Shown here piece after piece: positions 27,501 to 39,500 of a DNA stretch of 64,000 nucleotides. The notes beneath the pieces were generated by a model, which worked only from the letters and a program-made list of their open reading frames with translations, was not told the origin of the DNA and made no database searches. Origin of the DNA: Oreocharis arfaki (taxonomy: Eukaryota; Chordata; Aves; Passeriformes; Paramythiidae); the NCBI GenBank assembly GCA_013398015.1, contig VZRR01012420.1:954942-1018941 (forward strand), given 5' to 3'. Within the stretch, counting starts at the first letter, position 1. The number at the start of each line of letters is the position of its first letter. The position numbers and the translations under genes were made by a program.

Positions 27501-30500
27501 ACCACCATAGAACAAGTAATGGAAAAAGTTTTGGTTTATACCTTTTCCTTTATTTTTCATCCAAAATTAAAATATGCTGGATTTAACAGTATAACTGAAA
27601 TCAATACAAGAACTCAGCTAAATAAAGCCAGATAGGCTGTGCCTGTATCAGTACAGGATATTTTATGGCCATGTCACTAACACTATTTGGGCCAAACACC
27701 AGGGTCTAGCACTTCCCTAGAGAACTTCCAAATGCAGTTTGGAGGTCAGCACAGGTCAGGGATTCCCAGCCCCTTCAGAGCACACCTAAAGTCAAAGTGT
27801 GAGCATACAAAAATGTTCAGCTGTACAGACTCCATGTACCCACAGTTCTGGATTCCAGAGACAGAGTTCAACTCCTGGCTGACTCTGTTTGCCAACATGA
27901 ACGTGTTTGTCATTCATTTATTTGCCCTATAGACAGGCAGGTAGCACCAGGGCATGCAACACCAGGTTGTCTATGCACATTTCTCTTAAGAACCACTACA
28001 GCACACAACCTTATCTGCAGCAGAAAATTTTCAGAAATGTTGTAAGCTTCTTCCCTACCACTTTAGCAGAAGTGTGTGGCTGGAATTTATCAGCACAACT
28101 TATATCAAGGGGCTCAAGCTGTTAGCTCAATTGCAGATTCAGCTTTCACTGTTACTAATACCAGTCCAGTGGATGACACCTTTCTCAGTGACAGATTTAT
28201 GGCAATTTAACCTGTGTCAGAGAGATAAGTTGACAAATGACACAATTAAGTGGCTGCAGTTACCATGCACCATAATGAGAACATTCTAAAATGAGGAAGG
28301 AAATAGAAAAAAAATAATTGCCTAAAACTTACAAGAGAACAATAGGTTCTGTGCTTTAACAAGCAACGGGTACTCTATAATTTTAAAAGTGTGAAGTTAT
28401 CATTCCTGAGTATTTCATAGGTAAAAGTGTGATGGCCAAAGAGTACAAGCAAATGAAAATTTCAAGTCCAATGATATAAAGAAAGGAGTAAGAATTTGGA
28501 CAGGAGATATATATGTATTTACATGTTAGCTAGTGTACACCTTTTGCCATTTAGAAAGAAGAAAACAATTGAAGCCTAAAATCTGGGGTGGGGCAGAACC
28601 CAAAACTTACAACAATTAACATTTTTACTTGAGTTATAGGTGTAAGAGGAGACATATTTAGATTTAGCTCTCCTCCTTCCCCCACCATGAGAAGATACAG
28701 AATTTCACCCTGAAATAAGGCTCAGAGATGTAGAACACCAGCATTCAGCCATGATGTTCTCTACTTGGGCAGAAGAATTTCTTTGATGTTCCTAGTGGAG
28801 CAAGAAGAGGGTAGAGAGAAGAAACATAGATGAAAGTAACATATGATCCTCAATTCATTCCACAGCCATGTTTCACAGAAGAATAGGTGCACACACAATT
28901 CAATCTGATCTTTTTCACACTCTGTTTGCATGGCTGAGACAATAGGAAGCAAAAGGAGAACTCACTAAGGGCTCAGAAAAACTGGGTTTAAGTTTCTGCT
29001 CTGTCACAAGCTTCCTCCTAGTCTTTGAGCAAGTCACCTTGTCTTTCTGTGTCTCAGTTGCTCACTTGTACTGTATGAAATATACTCACTAATAAACTAA
29101 AAAGCAAAGGCATGACAACAGGAAAAAAATTAAGCCCATGTCATTGTGTCCTTGCTGAGAGCACAGAATTTTTTTCACTGCTACTGCTGAGCCCAAAACT
29201 GTTTATTTGAGCATGCACCAGGGAAAGAAAAGAGTAAGCAAAGATTAACTGTCTGTGTATTCATTTCCCTGTTCAGAAGTTGCTGATGGTCTCTGCTGTG
29301 TCCTTACAACACCTTGTCTTACCCAGTGCACTAACAACAACACCATGACGAATCCAGTTCCTCCTGTGGTGATGCGGAATAAAAATTTCAACTGGAGAAA
29401 CATTCACAGGTACCACATACAACACAGGCTGCCAGAAACAACAGGGGTGTTTCCCAGCCTTGCACCTACTTGTACTTGCAACACAGAAGACATAGCTCTT
29501 TATTCCCTTCTCCTGAAAGCAGTTTTAAAGCTTGGACAATCTTCTGACATCAAGCTAACCCATGAAAACTGAATGCCCAGCTCTCTAACTGATAACCTAG
29601 GTTTAACTTTGAATGAAAGCACAGTTAGCATTCAGTTGTTTCTCCTATCCAGCTATCCATGCATTCATTCCCTTTGGGGCTCCTGAGTCCTTTCACCAAG
29701 GGCAAGGAGTAAGAGCCGGGTCACAAAGCCCACTGACATCCACCACTGCTGACCCATCCCCGCTGATGTGCAGTGGCTCACAGGTGAGCCCTGGCAGGCA
29801 GAAGTGGCTCCCCCTTGTTCACATACCCAGGAAGCAGCACAGGTGCAATGAACACATTATCCCAGAATAAACATTTCCTGTTGTGTCTCTCTCAACACAC
29901 AGCCCAATTCATGAGATTTCTAATATCACAACTGCCACAAGAGAAAGTAGGTCAGGTTTCAGAAGGTGGGGTAACAACCACCCTCAGAAACAAAAGCACC
30001 TTTTACTTTTGAAGAGTAAATTTCCCTCCACTACTCTTCCTTCACAAAATATTCAGGTGCTTACGAAGGTAAGAAAATTTTGTGCAGTATTGAGGTAATT
30101 TTTCCTACAGATTAAGAAGAGAATATAGATGACACTCCCTTTTCAAGTGCCGAAAAATATTTAGATATCACTGTTATACTGTATTTTTGAGAACTGCTAA
30201 GTGACAGAAATGCTCTGTGATTTATGAGGCAGGAATATTTTTATACGACAAAAATAATGTTATTAGGTTTAACAACTGTTAATATTATCCCAAGAGGTTC
30301 AGTCCAAGTATCTGAAATAGTAACAAAATTTTGCTCTTTTAAAGGCTGGAGGTGACTGAAGATACCAAAAGCACCCTGGCAGCAATGGATGACTCTTGCC
30401 TCAGCTATGGCCTGAGGGAAAGCATCGCTTCCTACCTCTCCCTAACAGAGGATGACAACACTTCTTTTGCAAGTGCCAGAAAGAAGAAATCCCAATCTCT

Positions 30501-33500
30501 CATATACACAGGGAGCAAACGTAAGAGCGCCCTTCACTTGCCACTCACATACTATGAAGACTAAATATAAGACAAACAGAAAAAAACGCAAACTGATGAG
30601 TTAGAAGAGAAACCAGAGCATCCTGTGGTCCTGCAGTCCTTCAACAGCTGAGAAATACAGTCAGCCCAGCTGGTGACCAAACCCCAGCAGTGCTTCTGCA
30701 TTTCCTCTTCTGAATGTTGACCAGAGACCTTCTTAAGAGTGTTATCTCAGCCATGGCCTATGCTGGGAATATCCCCAGTGCACCAGAACTGGCTCACAAG
30801 TAGGATAAACTGAGACAGACTCCCAGTCAAAAGCCAAGTGGTGCAGGTGACTCTTCAGTAGGGGTGATGCCCAGCATTGTACAGAGGTGACTGCATAGGG
30901 AAGGACAAACTACAGTTCAAGAACTTAATCTAAGTATTTTTCTGGTATTGTCCACAAGGCTGAAAACCTTCTTTACAGAACCTATCTACATTGGAAAAAG
31001 GAGCCTTTTTCTTCTCAAGACAGACTTATCCATTGTCGTCAAGAATGCGTTAGAAAGATGTCAATAACCCCGAGAAAATATTTAACATCTGGCATCCAAG
31101 AAACACCTGATTATAGTGACTCCATACTTACCTTTTAGGAGAAAAAATTAAAATCACTGACTTTACAAGTAGCATTTAATTAATCTGCTGACAACAGCCT
31201 GCAGTGTCATAAAATAGTCACAAAATTAAGAACAGGTTTAATTCACTGAGAAAAGCAGGTCCTGCTTATCTCTGAGATGGGACTTCAGGCATATCCAAAC
31301 AATGCAACTCAGCTGCTCACAGTGAAGCAGATAAAACAGAGAATAAAGGGGGGGTTAAGTGAAAAGTAAAATATGATAATATTGTGCCTAACTGCAAAGG
31401 TGTGACCTTTTACATGTACAGGAAGATATTTTAACTTCGACTTCTAAAGTCAGTCACGTATTTATGTATAATATTTATATTAATAGCAGCTTTTTAAATA
31501 ATTAAACTAAGAGAACAAGTCAGTAACAGTGGATGTTAGAGATTTTTCCTAATTTCTTGTCTGAAGAGAGCTATGTCAAATAGTAATTACACTTTCTATC
31601 AAACCACTTAAGGATTAGAGGGTTCTCTGAATTTTCATTTATTTTTTTATAGGCTTGTACCCTTTTCTAAGTCATAAAAGAGCAGGTAGCATGTTCCTTT
31701 GAACCTGTCTTGTGATTGCTTTTTAAACCAAGCAATCACTCATGTCTGAGGGTGTAAAATGCCGCAACCTATGTTCTCGAGCTGAGTTGGTTTCAACCAT
31801 TATTCTCTTGTACCTTTTTGCACAGATTTGAATAAGGAAGGTTTGGAGAAACAGAGAAGGGGGTGGGGGGGGATGGTATATGTATGTATATATATATTTC
31901 ATCTGTAAACACCTCTCACGACAAATCTATGTGCTCTTTAGATCTTGTATCAGGTCATTTGAACTGGCAAGAAAGGCTCAGAGATCAAAATATTTCAAAG
32001 TCTATTTAAATACCTTTCAGAATTTAAAAGATTAATGTAATTCAGCCAGTAAACATTAAACTTCCAAAAGCAAAAGAAACTCAGGAATTTGTATAATCTA
32101 ATTACTGATACTGATAATAATCATATTACAGTGACGGCATTCTATCCATGAAATGTATATGGGGAGCATTAGAGATTTCTAAGTCATGACTTATATTTAT
32201 TCATTAAAATAATATTCAGTAGTTTCTTTGTGTTGCTTTTAGAAAATGGAAAACCTAGTGTGCAACTGGTACAAGCACCCAGCCTTGCAATGCCAGTGCC
32301 AGAAGGTATCTTTGATAGAAGGTGGCAAAAGAATCCCAGAGCCCACACAGTTGGCAGCACTTGGACACACTCTGTGAGAAGGGGCTAAGACATGTTCTGA
32401 TGTTGACAGGTTCAACAATCACAGACCAGTTCAGCTTGGAAAGGACCCCCAGGCATCCTCTGCTCCACCTCCTCCTGTTCCAGCAGGGCCATCTCGAGCT
32501 ATTTGCCCAGGACCATGGGCAAAGCCAATCTGACCAGATGGCTTTGGAATATCTCCAGGGATGGAGACTCCACAACCTCCCTGGGTGACCTGTGCAGACA
32601 CTCTGTCACCCTCACAGTAATGACATAAGAAGGTGGCAAAAACTAATTAAATGTGCCATAGGGATGGCTGGATTTCACAGATGGTTATGGGGAAATTCTG
32701 TGAGGTCTGGCCGTTTTTACACTTTACTGAAAGACTTTATTGGGAACCTCTTGGGAAACACGATCTTGCAAGGGATGACAGCCCCCAGGTGATTTTATAC
32801 AAAAATGACAGTACCTAGGAAACAGTATCAGAAATACAAAATTTGGGTAGAGATGTAGCAAAACTGGGATCATTGGAAAAAAAAAGTAACCAGAGGTGGC
32901 TGGTTTGTTCGAGAGGGAATGAAACTGGTAAAGAGAGGGGAAAGGAGATGAGAAAAGAGGGAAGAAAGGGGATCTAAAGAGTAGCTAATTACCAGGATCA
33001 GGGATATTTAGGGTCCATGTCAGACAGCCCTGCACCTGACTGCAGTAGGTCCAGAAGGGCAATAAACCTTCTCTTTCCACTATGATCTGATCTGCTTCCA
33101 CGGCCAGGAGGGGCCTGGTGTCTTCCCTTGCACTGGGTGGGAGAAGGCTGGGAGCTGCCCTTGACACCCACCAGGAATGCCCAGAGAGGGCACCTGACAC
33201 AGCTGCCCTCTACAGCCTCCTGCAATCCATACCATTGATCCAGTCTTCTACATCAAAACTGCACTGGTGAACAAATCAATTAATCAAAAGATGAAGTCAA
33301 ATGCCAGGGTATTGCTCTTAAACCATTTAAAATGAGACCATAATCACTGATACCGCTTATTTCTATCATACCACTGAAAGATGAAATAAATTCTAAAAAT
33401 TCCCCGTGATAACTTAGCACAATCTGATTTGTACAATCTGTTTTCAGATTTGCTCCAAACAAAAGCTATTATAGGGCAGACACAGGAAACTCAAAAGCAT

Positions 33501-36500
33501 TTTGCTATTTCAGTTGCACATTTTCTAGTATAGAAAGTTTCATACACCACACCTCTGCATGCTCAGGAACAGCACGGTTTTATCATGCATAACAAATGAT
33601 ACGCATGAAACAAGGAGCACAAAGCTGACTTTTGCAGAAGAGCTGTATTGCTTCATGAGATTTTCCTTCAGGAAAGCTATATCTGGTACATATTCTCAAT
33701 TTCATTATTCTTAGTCTGTGTGGACCTCCTTTTTTTACAGCAAAATTAAAAGTACTGAATGATTTTGGTGTCTTGGAACAAAAGCAAGCCACATCCCTTT
33801 ACAGGAGATGTAAGTGAAAAACCAACTCTGGCACCACTTAAAAAAAAAAAAAGGGGGGATCAAGTATATTTTTAAACTACACGCTACTGCTATTGTTGCT
33901 TGCTTTTTATTTTGTCAGTGTATTTCTCAAGAAAACCAAATCCACTGTGAGGCTGTCAGGATAAATAACTAACACTACTCTGAAATCTGAAATTAACACT
34001 ACTCTGAACTCAGTTGAGATGCTGCTTTTGCCAGGACAGTGGTCTGCACAGTCCCAGGAAGAAAATTCTTATAAACACTAGGAAAGTGAGAAGAATTGGT
34101 GCACCTGTCTGCTCATTGCATTTGCCACTGTTTTCCATTATTCAGTGTTCTGCTGTAGGAGGAAGAATGAGTTTGAACTTTTTTTTTTTTTTTAATGAAA
34201 GAAAAGATATAATGTGGAATTACTCTCCAGAAGCAGCAATAAGCAAAGAGGTCCTTGCATGTCCCTTCCATAAGTGGCTCAGCTGCTAAATTGCACTGTG
34301 TAGAGGCCTCATTCTCAGCCATGTCAGTAAAGGGTTTGTAACTTCAAAGTAGGATGAAACTGAGAGAAAAGGACTCTGGGTCCCCTAGCAAATTAAATTC
34401 TATTCCAAGAGCTGACTAAAAATCTAGGAACTGTGTGAAGAATTATCTGAGAATTGCACAAAAACCCAATTAATGAGCAGCAATTTTCAAAAACTTCCCC
34501 TGCCTTCCCCACTAGAGCAATGCAATTAAAATAAATTTATTGAGCCACGGGGATGCAAAATGCAAGTTATGTTTCCTGAAGCAAGGGAACAGTGAAGAAA
34601 AATTAAGCACTGAATTAAGATCTCATTATTTTCAAGGCAAGATTTTATTTAATTGGGCCCTCAGCTTCCTGAACCAAGAATTCTATCCCACTGCTCACTG
34701 TCCCACAGCAACACTGCTAGCAGAGATCATTGTGTCCAAGTACCACTTCTGCTGGATGTATAAACTTCCTCTGGTGATTAAGCCTCATTTCAGAGCACAT
34801 TGAGCTTATCTGAGGCTGTGAAAATAAATGGCAGCATTGATGCTAACAAAACTGATCTCAGAGTCCTGAGATTCAACCCAGGAAAGGCTGTAAGAATATG
34901 GATCACTTGGAGTGACTGAGAAAATGGTCTAAGCTGACAGGAAACAACTCCATCTGTTAAGCAATTTTTACTCTCTGAAACTTGGTTTTTCTTTTAAATG
35001 AAATCTGTCATAAGATCTGATAAAAAGACTGGATACTTTACCATGTGGGAGTTTGGCTTATCATTTTCGGAGCCTAAAAGCTGCTGACCAGCAACCGTAT
35101 TTATGGAACAGAAACTAAGCTGTTGTACCTACAGGTTACGAAACAAGGTTATTTATATAATACACAAAAAACCACAGTGATGAAAACTGGATTCTTACTA
35201 TGAGTAAATCAAACACCGAAGTGCATCTCTTGTACATCCTGGTGAAGGCATCCAGCTCCTGGAGATAACAGTCACAGGTGAGAAGAAAAACAACTACTGC
35301 AATAACAGCCCTGTCAGTGCTGTCAAGGTATGGCGGAAATAAAACCAGCACCCACACGCTGCAGCATCCTCATCTCTGTAACAAGGTCCTTTCACAATGC
35401 AGGTGAAGCTGAAGCAGGAATGGAACTTACCATCAACAGCACTCTCCTGAAAAGGTCTGTATCCGCTGTCTCGGTGAGCAGGTGGATGCTGGTGACATCC
35501 GCCCCGCCACGGTCGGCGCCCAGAGAAACCCGGCTGGGATCTCCCCCAAAGCTGGCGATGTTCTGCCGCACCCACCTCAAAGCTGCCAGCTGATCCAAAA
35601 GGCCAGCGTTTCCACTCGCCTCAGCAGAACCTGGTGTAGCAAACAAAATATGGCTGAAAAGAAAACTATAAATGTTGAAGTTTTGAGTAAATGTTACATT
35701 TTTAGCAGCTCTTGGAGCTGAAAGTTGACAAAACTGATACCAGAGTTTAAAAGTCTGATGCCGTCTCTTCCAAGGTAATCACTTTGCACACTGACTCCAT
35801 TTCAGTTTTTGCCACTCCACAGGGCAGCCCTGGAGATGCCTCTTTGTCCCATTGATATAAAAATAACACTTCAACTTCTAAGCTTCATTAGAACACATCA
35901 TGGCTGGAGACTTGAATGCAGGCTCAAATATCCATGGATTCAGCCATAAGATTCTTTTCTACATAAGTAGCTCAATCTTGAAATGAATTAAAAGCAAACA
36001 AAAAAATCTGTGTTTGCCAAGTTCTCAAGCTGGAAAGGACCTATAAGAAATAGTGACTGTTTGTCTCGAATACACTTGATTGTATGTTTCCTTCCTACAC
36101 CCCTTTTACACTTGTCCTGCCTGACCAATCATTATAAATCACAACATCTTGAATTTCTTCACACTCTTCCAAATATTATTTTAAAACTTACAATATTTCT
36201 GTCTATATCCTTTGAGATTGTCCTATGTCCATCTGATAGAAATCCAATATACACATGTATGTTCAGATTTTTGTAAAAATAAAAACAAACAAATAATTAA
36301 TCATGTGCTTCTCATGCCTAAGTATGACCACTTCCTTTTCAACACCAAAAAGTGGTAACCTGATACTTTGATTAATAAGAAACTAATGCTGAAAGCATCT
36401 AATCATGCAACCCTGTAGGTGAGCTCAATTTTATGTCAACAAAAGCAGAAATAAGTAATTCCTCCATGGTCTGTAAAAAAGGAATAGAAAATGATTATTT

Positions 36501-39500
36501 ACTGTCTACTTCTTTTTAATCCACAATGAGCCATTCATTTTCAAAGTTTTAAAATTCTTCATATTTAAAACTTGGAAAAAACAAAAAACCCACAGGATAA
36601 AACAGAAAAGCCATGAATAGAAAAACAGCTGAAACTATTTGTTTCTTCCATTGCCAAGACCAAATAGTACAAGTTTAAAATAAGGGTAGGTTTAAAAACT
36701 AGTGAATCAAAGTCAACAGAGTGTGGAATAAAAAGCTGCCACTTCTAGGACAGGTCTTGGGCAGAGAGCAGTTGAAATGTACATCCTTTACACAGCTGTA
36801 ATGAATCACTGAGGTATCAGACACACCAGTTTAGACAGCAGAATAAATACAGAGCAGAACAGATTACTGGTAACTTTGCAGAGCTTAGAGATGCCCACAC
36901 TACAACAGCCATTGTTAGGAAGAGCCTTTCAGTTGGGCAGACAAAAAACTGAATGGCTCAAAAAACTATGACCTGTAGCCATTGTTTCAGAAGATCAGTC
37001 CAAACCCCACCAGTGAAGCAATGGAGGAAAAGCTTTCCCTGCTTAGGTTTTTCTTTTTGTGGTTGTTTTTTTGAGGTTCTTTTAGTTTGTTCTGCACATC
37101 ATGACCAGTTCCCAGAGTTCTCAATCTAGCAATAAACCCAATCTTTAAAAAGGATATCTCATTTTAAGGGCTTGCCCCATCTCTATTGAGACCACTCCAA
37201 AGGAAGTGAAATCATAGAATCCTTCAGGTTGGAAGAGACCTTTAAGATCAAGTCCAATGATTAACCCAGCACTGCCAAGCCCACCAATAAACCATGTCCC
37301 CAAGTACTACATCTACGTGTTTTTAAATATTTCCAGGGATGGTGACTCCACCACCGCCCTGGGCAGTCTGTTCCAATCCTTTACAATCTCTTTGGTGAAG
37401 AAATTTTTTATGTGCAGATCCATGTAAATATTTTAGCCACACAATCTGCCTTGCTAACAGTATACTAAACAAAAAGACCTTGGAGGGAAACACAACCAGT
37501 TCCTTTTTCCCTGGCAAAAACCACAACCGGGGTGTGAAATACACCCCACTGGAGAACAGATGCATGCATGGACATTCATAGGAGTCAGGCTGACAGAAAC
37601 ATGTCTGCCAGGAATCTTTTCCAATGCCTTTTTGTAGGAAAAGATCACATTCCTGAGGACCACAGGAAACTGAAAAGACACCAGAGTCCTTGTGTGCTTC
37701 CTTCTGTTATTACTAACCAGGAGAAGAACAATAGTGCTAAATAAAAGCGTGAAAAACATTCTGGTTTATATGACTTCACAGAAACTTAAAAGAATAAAGC
37801 CTAAAACCAAGACTGTCTTCTCCATATTCTTACCATCCATATCACTGGCAATTCACCTCAATTTTTCTGAATGCAAAGCAAGAGGTGAAGGCACTACTAA
37901 GAATGCCCATCATTTTTTGCCACATTAATGGGTGACAGCAAATTAAATTAAACATCTTTTATTCTTAGAAGAAAAAGAGCTCTTTCACTTTTTGCAAAAG
38001 CCCTGCCACTGGGAGATGAGAATAACTGTAGAGCTAACAAAAACTCCATCCAAACAAACAAAAAAAAAACCTGTTGTTTTCACTACCCTTCCATTCCCTA
38101 AAAATCCTTTTAACTCCTTCCTTTCTAGTTTTGCAATTTGCAACAACTCAGCACTTTGGACAATGAAATTAATACTACTCACAAGTTCATAACTTTTATT
38201 TCTAACTGTAGGGCCTTCTAACAGTTCTGCTTCTGGGTCCCAAGGGTGAACTTCTGCCCCCTTTGAACCCAACGGCAGAAGTTCCAAAGGACCAGGCAAG
38301 AGACTGGAATGTTAATGGTTAATGACTTAAATAATCACCCATTTGTTGTCACAGCACCAACCCTGACAGAGCTCAAGGCATGTTTGGACAACCCTCTCAG
38401 GCACACGGTGGGATTTTTGGGGTGTCCAGTGCAGGGCCAGGAGTTGGACTTCGATGATTCTTGTGACTCCCTTTCAACTCAAGCTATTTTATGAGTCTAG
38501 GACTGTACGATGTTCCCAAATACACATCAAGGACTTCCCAAAGAGGAAGACACCAGGAAAGACTGCAGTTTTCCTTGGCCACAGCTCCACAGTACAGAGG
38601 AGCAGGAGAAGATCCCCAAAAAGTCCCTGCTTGTAATGCATCACCTCTATCTGAAGGTTTGCAGGAATGCCAACCACATACATCAAGCCCAAGTATTGAC
38701 ATTTTGGGACCTGCAGGCAGAATCCTGTTAAAAAGAGACTGAATAATTTCCCTGATCCCTAAACTATGGACCATCATAGAAATACTGCTACATCAAATTC
38801 AGCCCAGGCAGCAGTTTCCACTTAGGAAGAAACCTAGGTGAGTTTCACAGGGCTGAAGGAGGATGGTGGGTAACGTGTGGGCAGAGCTGTGTAATGGAAG
38901 CTCCCACAGCACATATCCACACTGCATTTGGCTCTAGACAAAATGAAATGATGGTATCACTTTCATAAACATCAGGTTTGCACTGATGAAAACTGTGATT
39001 TTTTTTTTCCCCAGATACACCCATAACCAACTTTTTATCTAAATAAGTAAGGAGCTTGTGGTGCCATCTCTCTATTTACAGAATGAAAGTTTTGTTTTTT
39101 TTTTTTTTTTTCTGGAAGTGAGCTTTGAACAAAACAGTAAGCAAAGAAGTGAAACAATAACCAGTACTTGCAGCTCCAACCACAAATTAGGCTAAATCAA
39201 CAATATCATTAGCAGTGAACACTCAAAAGAATCATGAGGAAAAGTATGTAGGTCAGGTATTTGAAAACATGGCAAATACGACCTCCTAAAGGTCATAAAT
39301 GTATTAAAATGTGCACTAAAGAGACCGAGGATTGCCACCAGACTGAAAGAGTTCCACTTGCAATTGTTGTATTTTCTCTCCATGAGTCTCTACCTTAAGT
39401 TCCCCTGCCCCAGGCAGAAGTGAAAGACAGTAAAAAGAAAAGTGATCCCTACTTCCTTAAAAAGGCAAGGCTAAAAAAAAGCAAAATGAAAAAAAAACAA

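Larger units (their letters stand above)
20886..30344 (+). other. SLA: SLA introns between the SH3 exon and the last exon
   Basis: Five introns (20886-24211, 24299-25631, 25736-27265, 27398-29276, 29410-30344). They hold a CR1 3' end at 26235-26660, an A17 tract at 24781-24797 and a G8 run at 26113-26120. Nothing else was recognised. Confidence 0.75.
31366..35430. other. TG intron, part downstream of SLA
   Basis: About 4 kb between the probable SLA 3' end and the TG exon at 35431. It holds a G-rich stretch followed by a TATG/TA microsatellite (about 31860-31900), a CR1 fragment (32418-32626), and A- or T-runs near 33841 and 34179. No gene was seen. Confidence 0.6.
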
